A stretch of DNA of 64,000 bases from Brevundimonas subvibrioides (GCA_002280475.1 NCEB01000014.1:27261-91260); one strand, 5' to 3'. Positions 43,587 to 51,479 are shown, counted from the stretch's first letter. Notes: generated from the sequence alone by a model not told the origin. A program made the numbers and translations.

Positions 43587-44690
43587 GAGTCGGATTTCGC
43601 TTCCGTGTTCGTCCAGTCCCGGCACGCGCGGGTCGATCACCGCGGGCTCTTCGCGGAAGCGGATGGGCGTGCCGACGATCTCGTTGCCGTCGGCGTCTCT
43701 TGTCAGCATGCCTCGGGCCTCCAGCGCCGGGTCGTCGAACGCGTCCTTCAGCGTCCGGACCGGCGCCCAGCACACGTCCTTGTCGGCGAACCAGGCCTCC
43801 CAGTCCGCCAGCGTCCGCTCCGCGAAGACCTCGCGCAAGAAGGCCCGCAAGGGCTCCTGCCCCGATCCCGGCGGAAGCTCGGCGTAGTGGATCAGGTCCT
43901 CGCGCCCCAGCGGCGTCAGGAGGTTCCTCGCGAACTTCACCTCCGCCCCGCCCAGCGCCAGCCAGCGGTGGTCGGCGGTGCGGTAGAGGCCATACATCGC
44001 ATTGCCGCCCCAGGAGCGTTCGTCCTTGACGACGTGGGGTTCACCCGTGGCGAAGATCCGGCCGGTGACATTGGGCGTCCAGGCCAGGACGCTGTCGAAC
44101 ATGGCGACGTCGAGGTAGTCGCCAACCCCCGTCTCGCGCTTTCGCAGCAGGGCCATCAGCACGCCGGACAGGGCCGTCAGCGACGCCAGCGCGTCCGCCA
44201 CCGGCATGGCCGGCATGGCGGGCAGGCCGTCCTGCCCCTCGTTCAGCGACACGACGCCCGCCAGGGCCTGAACCGCCACGTCGTGCGCGGGCCGGTCGCG
44301 ATACGGGCCGTCCTGACCAAAGGCCGAGACGGCGCAGTAGACCACGCCCGGATTGATCGCCCGCACCGTGTCGTAGTCGACGCCCAGACGCTTCGCCACA
44401 CCGGGGCGGAAGGCCTCGACCACCACGTCGGCTTCGGCGGCCAGTGCCATGAAGACGGCGTGATCCGAAGGGTCCTTCAGGTTCAGCTGGATGGAGCGCT
44501 TGCCGCGATGGGTGTTCCGGAACCAGACGCTCTCGCCGTTCTTGCGATAGCCGACGTGGCGGGTGGGCTCGCCCTCCCCGGCCGGTTCGACCTTGATCAC
44601 CTCGGCCCCGTGGTCGGCCATCATCAGGGTCAGCATCGGCCCCGGCAGGAACAGGCTGAGGTCGAGGACGCGGATACCGGAGAGTTTCAT
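43569..44690 (-). CDS. CaiB/BaiF-family CoA-transferase (1)
   Basis: The 373-residue class III CoA-transferase starts MKLSGIRVLDLSLFLPGPMLT and has GAEVIKVEPAGEGEPTR, the catalytic Asp in YRDRPAHDVAVQALAGV, and NAMYGLYRTADHRWLALGG. Class III enzymes move CoA directly between acids; glutarate CoA-transferase (SUGCT) belongs here, as do mesaconate and itaconate enzymes. The C-terminus SEIRLRHPRT is read from repeat C, replacing the usual family ending. It is last in the citE operon and overlaps the DUF5615 toxin gene by ATGA. Confidence 0.9.
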   Translation of the reverse strand: MKLSGIRVLDLSLFLPGPMLTLMMADHGAEVIKVEPAGEGEPTRHVGYRKNGESVWFRNTHRGKRSIQLNLKDPSDHAVFMALAAEADVVVEAFRPGVAKRLGVDYDTVRAINPGVVYCAVSAFGQDGPYRDRPAHDVAVQALAGVVSLNEGQDGLPAMPAMPVADALASLTALSGVLMALLRKRETGVGDYLDVAMFDSVLAWTPNVTGRIFATGEPHVVKDERSWGGNAMYGLYRTADHRWLALGGAEVKFARNLLTPLGREDLIHYAELPPGSGQEPLRAFLREVFAERTLADWEAWFADKDVCWAPVRTLKDAFDDPALEARGMLTRDADGNEIVGTPIRFREEPAVIDPRVPGLDEHGSEIRLRHPRT

Positions 44691-45043
44691 GGCTCGACAG
44701 CCAGCCAGCCGATCGGTCGCATTCGGGGCGGCTTGTCCGGTTCAATCGTGGTGATCTGGCCCGGCAGCTGATTGAGCAGCGGAGCGATCAGGTCAGCAGT
44801 CTGGTAGACGAGCAGCTCATCAACGACGACGATCCCCCGAGGCACAAACTCGCCGTACCGGACCAGCGTGCTCATCCGCCGGTCGTGGGTCAGAACGACA
44901 CGGTCCTCGCGCTCGGCCCAGTCGAGCACGTCCTCGTCCGCCAGGCCGGGCGAGACCAGGACGACATAGGCGACGTCGTGACCCCGCTCCGAAAGGGCGC
45001 CACCGACGCCTTTCCAGAGACATTCGTCGATCAGAAACTTCAA
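44687..45043 (-). CDS. DUF5615 PIN-like toxin
   Basis: The 118-residue protein starts (TTG) with MKFLIDECLWKGVGGALSERGHDVAYV and contains DEDVLDWAEREDRVVLTHDRRM, the acidic pattern of the PIN-like DUF5615/Mut7-C RNase fold. Such proteins pair with DUF433 antitoxins, as here (1-base gap). The conserved Asp residues at the start and in THDRR suggest an active metal nuclease. It overlaps the following CaiB gene, so a toxin-antitoxin pair has been spliced into a metabolic operon. Confidence 0.85.
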   Translation of the reverse strand: MKFLIDECLWKGVGGALSERGHDVAYVVLVSPGLADEDVLDWAEREDRVVLTHDRRMSTLVRYGEFVPRGIVVVDELLVYQTADLIAPLLNQLPGQITTIEPDKPPRMRPIGWLAVEP

Positions 45044-45044
45044 T

Positions 45045-45278
45045 CTAGGCGGCCGCGCGATCGTCGAACGTCCGCCGCATCATGGCTGCGGAAAAGCGAA
45101 ACGCCGCGCGGATGTCGTCTTCGGTGATGCTGGGATAGTTTTCCAGGATTTCCGGGATGGGCACGCCATCCGCCACGAGGATCAGCAGGATGCTGACAGG
45201 CACACGCGTTCCGCTGATGACCGGCTGACCGGACATGATGTTCGGATCGATATTGATGCGCGGATGGCGGACGGTCAT
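45045..45278 (-). CDS. DUF433 antitoxin
   Basis: The 77-residue protein starts MTVRHPRINIDPNIMSGQPVISGTRVPVS, the diagnostic DUF433 helix-turn-helix pattern, and continues ILENYPSITEDDIRAAFRFSA. It neutralises the adjacent DUF5615 toxin and may autoregulate it. Its ATG overlaps the CaiB2 stop (ATGA). The larger frame in this register upstream is not a real protein; it reads CaiB2 backwards in register. Confidence 0.88.
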   Translation of the reverse strand: MTVRHPRINIDPNIMSGQPVISGTRVPVSILLILVADGVPIPEILENYPSITEDDIRAAFRFSAAMMRRTFDDRAAA

Positions 45279-46444
45279 GGACGCACCATACCCGATCCGG
45301 GGCCATCGCCCAACACCGCGCTCGTCTGCTCGCCGAGTTTGGGCGCTCGAACACCGGGTGCCCTCTGGCCGTCGATCTTCACCGGGCTGGCCAGCATGTG
45401 CAGGCCGCCGTCGCGGTCCGGGTGGTCGACCACGTCGCGCATACCGACCTCGGCGACGAAGGGATTGGCGAGCGCCTCGGTGACATCGCGCACCGGGGCG
45501 AAGGGGACTTCGCCGCCAAGGATGCCCAGCCACTCGTCGGTCGTGCGGGTCGAAGTCACGGCGTCCACCGCCTCGCTGAGCGCGGCGAGATTGGCCCGGC
45601 GCGCGGGGATGTCGGCGAACCGGGCGTCGGCCTTCAGATGCGCCGCACCCGCCAGCTCGCAGAAGCGGTCCCAGAACCTGGGCGTCTGGCACATGAGCAG
45701 GCCCCAGCCGTCCTGGGTCTTCACCAGCTGGGACGGGGCGATCGAGGGGTGGGCGCCGCGCGGCAGGCGGCCGACGTCGTGGCCCTCGTTCATGGCCCAG
45801 ACGGCGGGGTAGCTGAGCTGATGGAGCGCCACGTCGAACAGGCTGACGTCCACGTCGCAGCCGATGCCGGTCTCGCGCGCCTTCAGGATCGCGCTGACGG
45901 TCGCCATGGCCCACATCGTCCCGGTCATGAAGTCGACCATCGACAGGCCGAAGCGCGTCGGCGGGGCGTCCGGCTCTCCGGTCAGGCTCATGAACCCGGC
46001 CTCGGCCTGCATGAGGTAGTCGTAGCCGGGCCAGGCCTGACGACTGTTGTTGCGCCCATAGGCCGACAGATGGGCGCAGACGATCGACGGCTTGACCGCC
46101 TTCAGGCTCGGGTAATCGAGGCGGAGTTTCGCGGGCTGGTCGCCGCGCAGATTGTTGACCACGGCATCCGCCGACTGCACCAGCCGCTCCAAGTCGGCGC
46201 GGCCCTCCGGCGTCTTGATCTCCAGGGCGACCGACGACTTGGAGCGCGAGAAGGTCTGGAAGAACTGGCTGTCGCCCTCGCCCAGGAAATAGGGCCCGGT
46301 CTGGCGCGACACGTCTCCGCCCATCGAGGGCGCCTCGATCTTGATGACCTCGGCGCCGAGCTCCGCCATCAGCATGGTGCCGTAGGGACCGGCCCCGTAC
46401 TGCTCGACCGCCAGGACGCGGACACCGGAGAGAGGGAGGTTCAT
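45275..46444 (-). CDS. CaiB/BaiF-family CoA-transferase (2)
   Basis: The 389-residue protein starts MNLPLSGVRVLAVEQYGAGPYGTMLMAELGAEVIKIEAP, has SRSKSSVALEIKTPEGRADLERLV, and the catalytic Asp in WPGYDYLMQAEAGFMSLTGEPD. FVAEVGMRDVVDHPD is a typical late block. It is a second class III CoA-transferase; with CaiB1 it may form a heteromer or serve a separate acid. Upstream lies repeat A2, then the acyl-CoA dehydrogenase gene. The start at 46444 is the ATG before the family N-terminus; the extension to 46555 is repeat sequence. Confidence 0.9.
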   Translation of the reverse strand: MNLPLSGVRVLAVEQYGAGPYGTMLMAELGAEVIKIEAPSMGGDVSRQTGPYFLGEGDSQFFQTFSRSKSSVALEIKTPEGRADLERLVQSADAVVNNLRGDQPAKLRLDYPSLKAVKPSIVCAHLSAYGRNNSRQAWPGYDYLMQAEAGFMSLTGEPDAPPTRFGLSMVDFMTGTMWAMATVSAILKARETGIGCDVDVSLFDVALHQLSYPAVWAMNEGHDVGRLPRGAHPSIAPSQLVKTQDGWGLLMCQTPRFWDRFCELAGAAHLKADARFADIPARRANLAALSEAVDAVTSTRTTDEWLGILGGEVPFAPVRDVTEALANPFVAEVGMRDVVDHPDRDGGLHMLASPVKIDGQRAPGVRAPKLGEQTSAVLGDGPGSGMVRP

Positions 46445-46450
46445 GAGCCT

Positions 46451-46596
46451 CTCCCTCCCCCTCGGGGGAGGGTGGTCGGAGCGAAGCGGAGACCGGGTGG
46501 GGCGGGCCAGGCGACCCAAGCTCCCCTTGCGTGCGTTTCGCCTTGCCGTCCCCACCCGGCCGCTGCGCGGCCTGCCCTCCCCCGAGGGGGAGGGAG
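46451..46596. repeat. Palindromic intergenic repeat, family A, copy 2
   Basis: Outer arms CTCCCTCCCCC and GGGGGAGGGAG, inner GGAGACCGGGTGGGG and CCCCACCCGG. Same architecture as 1034-1211. It fills the gap between CaiB2 and the acyl-CoA dehydrogenase gene. Confidence 0.8.
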
Positions 46597-46613
46597 AAAG
46601 ACTGCCGCCCGCG

Positions 46614-47807
46614 TCACACCTTGTTCCTCGCCACCAGCTGTTTGGCGATGATGATGCGCTGCATTTCGTTGGTGCCCTCGCCGATGCACATCAATGGGGC
46701 GTCGCGGTAGAGGCGCTCGATGACGTACTCCTTGGAATAGCCGTAGCCACCGAAGATCCGCATCGCCTCGGTCGCAACCTCGACGGCGGTTTCGGAGGCG
46801 AAGTATTTCGCCATGCCCGCCTCCATGTCGATGCGACCGCCGGCGTCGAAGGCCCGCGCCGCGTCCTCGACCAACAGCTCCGCCGCCCGGGTCCTGGCGG
46901 CCATGTCGCCCAGTTTCAGCTGGATCGCCTGGTGCTCGGCGATCGGCTTGCCCATGGTCTTGCGGGTCTGTGCGTAGATGACGCTCTCCTTCAGCGCCCG
47001 CTTGGCGATCCCCACCGAGCGGGCAGCGATGTTGACGCGGCCGATCTCGAGGCCCCCCGTCGCCATCAGGAAGCCCTTGCCCTCCTCGCCGCCGACCAGG
47101 CTGAGCTCGGCGTCGCAGCGGTAGCCGTCGAAGATGAACTCGCCCGAGTCGATGCCCTTGTAGCCCAGCTTCTCCAGCTTCTTGCCGTTGGAGATGCCCG
47201 GCAGGGGTGCCTTGGTCTCCGGGTCGATCTTGGACACAATCAGCATCGACATGCCCTTGTGGCGCGGCTGCGCCTCCGGGTCGGTCTTCACCAGAAGGGC
47301 GCAGCAGTGGCCCATGATGGCGTTGGAAATCCAGGTCTTGGTCCCGGTCACGACATAGTCCGAGCCGTCGCGCGTGGCGACGGCGCGGATGGCCTGAAGA
47401 TCGGTGCCGGCGTCCGGTTCGGTCAGGCCGAGGCCGCCGCGCATCTCTCCGGTGACGAACCGGCGCAGCCAGTACTCTTTCTGCCGATCCGTGCCGAACC
47501 GCTGGACGACGGTGGCCATCATCAGGTGGGAGTTGAAGATGCCTGTCAGGCTCATCCACTCCTCGGCGATGCGCATGACGATGCGCGAATAGGTCGTCGC
47601 CGACAGGCCGAGCCCCCCGTATTCCGGATCGACGATGGCCCCGAACAGGCCCAGCTCGGCCATGTCGTCCACCAGATCGGCGGGCCAGATGTCGCCGTGC
47701 TCCAGCGCCATGGCGACCGGGCGGACCTTCTGCTCGATCCACTTGTCGATGGCGTCGAGGATGGCGCGTTCGTCGGCGTCGGAGATGATGGGCGAGTGAA
47801 CGTTCAT
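46614..47807 (-). CDS. Acyl-CoA dehydrogenase
   Basis: The 397-residue flavoenzyme has GLGLTEPDAGTDLQAIRAVA, DYVVTGTKTWISNAIMGH, and the C-terminal YSKEYVIERLYRDAPLMCIGEGTNEMQRIIIAKQLV cut at its familiar EGTNE, which carries the catalytic Glu. It oxidises an unknown acyl-CoA to the 2-enoyl-CoA and passes electrons to ETF. Next to a MaoC hydratase and a CitE-like lyase it could act on a branched succinyl-CoA such as methylsuccinyl-CoA, which is an inference from context. It is third in the operon from citE. Confidence 0.9.
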   Translation of the reverse strand: MNVHSPIISDADERAILDAIDKWIEQKVRPVAMALEHGDIWPADLVDDMAELGLFGAIVDPEYGGLGLSATTYSRIVMRIAEEWMSLTGIFNSHLMMATVVQRFGTDRQKEYWLRRFVTGEMRGGLGLTEPDAGTDLQAIRAVATRDGSDYVVTGTKTWISNAIMGHCCALLVKTDPEAQPRHKGMSMLIVSKIDPETKAPLPGISNGKKLEKLGYKGIDSGEFIFDGYRCDAELSLVGGEEGKGFLMATGGLEIGRVNIAARSVGIAKRALKESVIYAQTRKTMGKPIAEHQAIQLKLGDMAARTRAAELLVEDAARAFDAGGRIDMEAGMAKYFASETAVEVATEAMRIFGGYGYSKEYVIERLYRDAPLMCIGEGTNEMQRIIIAKQLVARNKV

Positions 47808-47808
47808 G

Positions 47809-48330
47809 TCAGTAGTTCCCGACGCGATCCTCGACCGCGTTGCCGCGACCGGGGATCAGCATGTTGCGCACGAAGGTGCAGACCTGAACGCCGTCCTGGT
47901 TCAGGCCGATGGTGCGGATGGTGACGATGCCCTGGCCCGGACGGGACTGGCTCTCGCGCTTGGCCAGCACCTCGCTCTCGCCATAGATGGTGTCGTCGGC
48001 GAAGACGGGGGCGGTGAACTTGACCTCGTCCATGCCCAGGTTGGCGATGGCCTTCTGGCTGCAGTCCGTGACGCTCATGCCGATCAGCAGCGCGAGGGTG
48101 TAGGGGCTGACCACGATGTTCCGCTTGAACTCCGAGGCCTTTGCGAACTCGGCGTCGAAATGCATCGGGTGGGTGTTCATCGTCATCAGCGTGAACAGGT
48201 GGTTGTCGTACTCCGTCACCGTCTTGCCGGGGCGGTGCTCATAGACGTCTCCGACGATGAAATCCTCGAAGTACCGCCCGAAGGTCTCGCGGTAGCGTTG
48301 CGGGCCGACCTCTTTGAACTGCTGAACCAT
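47809..48330 (-). CDS. MaoC-like enoyl-CoA hydratase (mesaconyl-CoA hydratase-like)
   Basis: The 173-residue hot-dog protein starts MVQQFKEVGPQRYRETFGRYFEDFIVGDVYEHRPGKTVTEYDNHLFTLM. The hydratase motif sits around DNHLFTLMTMNTHPMHFD, whose Asp and His are catalytic. The later MDEVKFTAPVFADDTIYGESEV is typical of MaoC/mesaconyl-CoA hydratase-like proteins. It would add water to a mesaconyl-, itaconyl- or similar enoyl-CoA to give a citramalyl-type CoA. It lies directly after CitE (no gap). Confidence 0.88.
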   Translation of the reverse strand: MVQQFKEVGPQRYRETFGRYFEDFIVGDVYEHRPGKTVTEYDNHLFTLMTMNTHPMHFDAEFAKASEFKRNIVVSPYTLALLIGMSVTDCSQKAIANLGMDEVKFTAPVFADDTIYGESEVLAKRESQSRPGQGIVTIRTIGLNQDGVQVCTFVRNMLIPGRGNAVEDRVGNY

Positions 48331-49119
48331 TCAGGCGTCTCCGACGTGTTCGAGCGTGCGCATCGCGGCGCGGATCAGGGGTTTCTCGATCAGCCTGCCG
48401 TCCAGCAGGGCCACACCGCCGCCGGCCGCCTCGAAAGCCTCGAGCACGCGGCGGGCCCGAGCGATCTCGGCCTCGGTGGAGGTGAAGACGGCGTGGACCG
48501 GCCCGATCTGGGACGGATGGATGCAGGCCCGGCCGGTGAAGCCCATGGCCTTGATCCGGCGGGTCGAGGCGATCAAGTCGGCCTCGTCGGCGATGTCGAG
48601 ATGGGGCACGTCCAGCAGCTCGACCCCCGCCCGCGCGCAGGCCGCGGCGAGCATGCCCCGGGCATGGAACAGCGGTTCCCAGTCCATGGTGCAGCCGAGG
48701 TCGGCGGCGTAGTCGGCCCCGCCGAACAGGACGCCCGCGACGCCCGGCGCGGCGGCGATGTCCCAGGCGGCGTGCAGGGCCTCGGCGCTCTCGACGATGG
48801 GCCACAGCGGGGCAGCGGTCGCTGCGCGGACGGCGGCGACGTCGGCGGCGGAGGCGGCCTTGGGGATCATGACGAAGACCGGTCGGGCGTCCGAGAGGGC
48901 CTTCAGATCCGTCTCGCCGTCTGCGGTGCCGACCGCATTGACCCTGACGCCGAACCCACCGTTCAGCGCGGCTATGGCTGCCGCTCGCGCCGCGTCCTTG
49001 GCGTCCGGCGGCACGGCGTCCTCCAGGTCGATGCAGACGGCGTCCGCCCCCGCCCCGGCCGCCTTGTCGAAGCGGTCGGGCCTTGAAGCGGGCACGAACA
49101 GGAGCGAGCGATAGGCCAT
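48331..49119 (-). CDS. HpcH/CitE-family lyase (citramalyl/malyl-CoA lyase-like)
   Basis: The 262-residue TIM-barrel protein starts MAYRSLLFVPASRPDRFDKA and has GADAVCIDLEDAVPP, PIVESAEALHAAWDI, the Mg-binding FGGADYAADLG and GFTGRACIHPSQIGPVH. CitE-like lyases split citramalyl-CoA or malyl-CoA into acetyl- or propionyl-CoA plus pyruvate or glyoxylate. With the adjacent MaoC hydratase and CoA-transferases it forms a complete activate-hydrate-cleave module. The ATG at 49119 is preferred; the longer start at 49146 lies inside the operator. Confidence 0.88.
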   Translation of the reverse strand: MAYRSLLFVPASRPDRFDKAAGAGADAVCIDLEDAVPPDAKDAARAAAIAALNGGFGVRVNAVGTADGETDLKALSDARPVFVMIPKAASAADVAAVRAATAAPLWPIVESAEALHAAWDIAAAPGVAGVLFGGADYAADLGCTMDWEPLFHARGMLAAACARAGVELLDVPHLDIADEADLIASTRRIKAMGFTGRACIHPSQIGPVHAVFTSTEAEIARARRVLEAFEAAGGGVALLDGRLIEKPLIRAAMRTLEHVGDA

Positions 49120-49132
49120 GACGCCTCGGATC

Positions 49133-49148
49133 AAATGTCCGGACATTT
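49133..49148. promoter_or_regulatory. GntR2-type operator, site 2
   Basis: AAATGTCCGGACATTT, a perfect 16-bp palindrome. It lies 14 bases upstream of the citE start and after the GST stop. Confidence 0.72.
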
Positions 49149-49169
49149 AGTCTGAGCGGGGTGCGAACG

Positions 49170-49799
49170 TCAATCTGCGCCGACGGCCATCCCGCGCTGA
49201 ACGGCTGGCCGCAGGGCCGTCCCGTCATGCCAGCGCCTCAGCGCGGGGTAAGCCTCCAGCCAGCCGTCAAGCCGCTTCGCCGACGTCGCCACCACCGGGA
49301 ACAGCAGGCAATCGACCACGCTGAACGCCTCGCCGCAGACGAACTCGCGCTCGGCCAATCGCGCCTCGAACACCGCCAAAACGCCCTTCGCGCCGCTGGT
49401 CATGGTCTCGATCAGCCAGGGATTCGGCGTCGGGGCCAGCTGGCTTGCGAAGAACTGCATGGCGAAGGGCATGGCGACCGAGGAAGAGATGGCGGCGGCC
49501 CACATCATCTGTTCGGCCCGGATCGCCGGGTCGCCGGAGATCAGGCCGTTCGCCCCCTTCTCGGCCGCGTACCAGGCGATGGCCAGGGTCTCGGCGAGCA
49601 CCAGAGGCCGCCCGCCCGGCCCGTCCGGATCGCGCATCACCGGGGCCTTGCCGAAGGGGTTGAGCGCCAGGAACTCCGGCGTCCGGTGCTCGCCGGCCAC
49701 CAGATCGACGAGGGTGGCGCGATAAGGCAGCCTGGCCTCCTCCAGAGCGATCTGGACTTTCTGACCATTCGTCGTCGTCACGGTCCAAAGCTCGATCAT
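49170..49799 (-). CDS. Glutathione S-transferase family protein
   Basis: The 209-residue protein starts MIELWTVTTTNGQKVQIALEEARLPY and has NPFGKAPVMRDPD and LVLAETLAIAWYAAE, the thioredoxin-like glutathione site, with the helical domain behind (FVCGEAFSVVDCLLFPVV). It may isomerise or detoxify a pathway electrophile such as a maleyl compound, where GST-type isomerases are known, but this is a guess. It overlaps the NodB-type gene upstream by ATGA, and no operator of either class lies before that pair. Confidence 0.85.
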   Translation of the reverse strand: MIELWTVTTTNGQKVQIALEEARLPYRATLVDLVAGEHRTPEFLALNPFGKAPVMRDPDGPGGRPLVLAETLAIAWYAAEKGANGLISGDPAIRAEQMMWAAAISSSVAMPFAMQFFASQLAPTPNPWLIETMTSGAKGVLAVFEARLAEREFVCGEAFSVVDCLLFPVVATSAKRLDGWLEAYPALRRWHDGTALRPAVQRGMAVGAD

Positions 49800-50692
49800 G
49801 CGCTCGGCACCGGAACGGCCTCGGCGAAGGCGGCGGCGATCTTCTGGCGGCTGGTGATCCAGACGCCGGGCTTTCCAGCGATGTGCTCGAGGAAGCCCCG
49901 GAAGGCACCGATCCGGCCCGGCCGACCGATGATCCGCAGGTGGAGGCCCAGGCTCATCATCCTGGTTTCGCCGTCCATGGCCTCGGCGTGCATCTGGTCG
50001 AAAGTGTCTGTGGCGTACTGTAGCCAGTCGCGCGCCGTCAGCGCCGGGGCCAGCCAGAACTTCATATCGTTGGAATCCAGCGCGTAGGGCAGGATGACGA
50101 TCGGCTTTTGGCCCTCCGCCGTTTCGACCACGTCCCAGAAGGGGAAATCGTCGGAATAGTCGTCCATGTGATAGGCGAACCCCTCCTCGACCAGCAGTCG
50201 CCGGGTCGCCTCGGTATGCAGATAGCGGCTGAGCCACCCGGTCGGGCGCTTGCCCGTCGTGCGCTCGATCGACTCCCAGCCCTTTCGGATGAAGTCGCGC
50301 TCCTTGTCCTCGTCCATCCAGAACTGGTGGGCCCAGCGCCAGCCGTGGCAGCAGACCTCGTCGCCCCGCGCGACGACTTGCGCCGCCAAATCGGGCGCCC
50401 GCTCCAGCGCCAGGGCCGCCGCCGTCCAGGTCGCCTCGATCCGGTGCTCGTCCAACAGCTTCAGGATGCGCGGCGCGCCGGCCTTGATGCCGTACTGGTA
50501 GTTGGACTCGTTGCCGTGCATGCGCATAGGCCGCTTCGGCACGGCGGACAGCTCATCGACCGGCTCGGGCCCCTTGTCGCCGTCGCGGATGTTCTGCTCG
50601 GCGCCCTCCTCGACGTTTACGACGATGGACAGGGCCAGGCGACGACCGCCGGGCCAGGTGAAATCAGCGGGCGCGGGCATGGGCGGTCTCAT
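49796..50692 (-). CDS. NodB-fold amidohydrolase, PuuE / cyclic imidase-like (3)
   Basis: The 298-residue protein starts MRPPMPAPADFTWPGGRRLALSIVVNVEEGAE and has GDEVCCHGWRWAHQF and LLVEEGFAYHMDDYSDDFPFW. The VNVEEGAE motif, with Glu in place of Asp, is the mark of PuuE-like enzymes. It is a third member of the same group, less like the other two than they are to each other, and closest in look to allantoinase-type PuuE. Ring-amide opening is likely. It is grouped with a GST. Alternative start MPAPAD at 50680. Confidence 0.78.
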   Translation of the reverse strand: MRPPMPAPADFTWPGGRRLALSIVVNVEEGAEQNIRDGDKGPEPVDELSAVPKRPMRMHGNESNYQYGIKAGAPRILKLLDEHRIEATWTAAALALERAPDLAAQVVARGDEVCCHGWRWAHQFWMDEDKERDFIRKGWESIERTTGKRPTGWLSRYLHTEATRRLLVEEGFAYHMDDYSDDFPFWDVVETAEGQKPIVILPYALDSNDMKFWLAPALTARDWLQYATDTFDQMHAEAMDGETRMMSLGLHLRIIGRPGRIGAFRGFLEHIAGKPGVWITSRQKIAAAFAEAVPVPSA

Positions 50693-50706
50693 TGAAGTTT
50701 GCGAAG

Positions 50707-50729
50707 TGGTCCAGTATGACTGGTCCAGT
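50707..50729. promoter_or_regulatory. Repeat-based operator before the phd/vapC-type pair
   Basis: TGGTCCAGT occurs twice (50707-50715 and 50721-50729), the second within the palindrome ACTGGTCCAGT. It sits just before the antitoxin start, as expected for antitoxin autoregulation. Confidence 0.55.
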
Positions 50730-50745
50730 TGAGAAGGAGGCCCTC

Positions 50746-51069
50746 ATGGCCGACGACGCCGGACACATCGGCAAGCGGGTGCGCGAGATCGGCGTCACCG
50801 AATTCAAGGCGAAAAGCCTCGGCTTGATAAACGATGTCGAGAAGGGCCGTTTGGACCAGGTGGTCCTGACCAAGCGCGGGCGACCGGTCGCGCGGCTATC
50901 GCGTCCAGACGACGGCTCCGCCGCGACGAACCCCGATGGTCCCCTGTTCGGATGCATGAAAGGCCTGATCAGCGTTCCCGCCGATCTCGACCTCACCGCG
51001 CCCACCACGACCGAAGAGGAATGGGAAGAACAGGTTGAAAGCATGTCGACGTTCTTGCGCGAGACATGA
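50746..51069 (+). CDS. Phd/YefM-type antitoxin
   Basis: The 107-residue protein starts MADDAGHIGKRVREIGVTEFKAKSLGLINDVEKG, then VVLTKRGRPVARLSRPDD, the standard Phd/YefM dimerisation and DNA-binding part. The acidic C-terminal half (TTTEEEWEEQVESMST) should wrap the toxin. The ATG at 50746 is chosen over 50692 because AAGGAGG lies at the right distance. It overlaps the PIN toxin by ATGA. Confidence 0.85.
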   Translation: MADDAGHIGKRVREIGVTEFKAKSLGLINDVEKGRLDQVVLTKRGRPVARLSRPDDGSAATNPDGPLFGCMKGLISVPADLDLTAPTTTEEEWEEQVESMSTFLRET

Positions 51070-51476
51070 CCCACCTGCTGCTGGATACCTGCGCCGCCAT
51101 CTGGCTTGCCGATGATGCCCCGTTCGCGGCAGATGCGAGAACGGCGGTAGAGACAGCGGCGTCCAATCACGCCCTCTGGATTAGCCCCTTCTCGGCCTGG
51201 GAAATGGCGGTCCTGATCCGAAAAAAGCGGATGCCTCAAACCATATCCGCCATCGAATGGTTCGACAGACTTGCGCGAAGACGTGACATCAGGGTCGCGA
51301 CGGCTGACGCGGAAATTCTTGTTGAGTCCCAATCCTTGCCCGGCGGGTTTCACAATGACCCAGCCGACCGCTTCATCGTCGCGACAGCGCGCAGATTGAA
51401 CGCCGCTGTTGTCACACGCGACAAGCCCATCTTGAACTACGCCGCCTTCGGCCACGTTCGCGTTCTGCCCTGCTGA
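51066..51476 (+). CDS. VapC-type PIN-domain toxin
   Basis: The 136-residue RNase has the PIN acidic residues: LLLDTCAAIWLADD at the start, SAWEMAVLIRKKRM in the middle, and DPADRFIVATARRLNAAVVTRDKPIL. These are the usual four to five acidic positions. It presumably cleaves RNA when freed from the preceding antitoxin. Convergent with the SDR gene 4 bases away. A separate TA pair is at 44687-45278; two complete systems within 6 kb is notable. Confidence 0.88.
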   Translation: MTHLLLDTCAAIWLADDAPFAADARTAVETAASNHALWISPFSAWEMAVLIRKKRMPQTISAIEWFDRLARRRDIRVATADAEILVESQSLPGGFHNDPADRFIVATARRLNAAVVTRDKPILNYAAFGHVRVLPC

Positions 51477-51479
51477 CAC

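Noticed and set aside
35867-46596. Repeats B, C and A2 as CRISPR or phage remnants.
   Set aside because: They are isolated palindromes with coding neighbours and no spacer pattern or phage genes.
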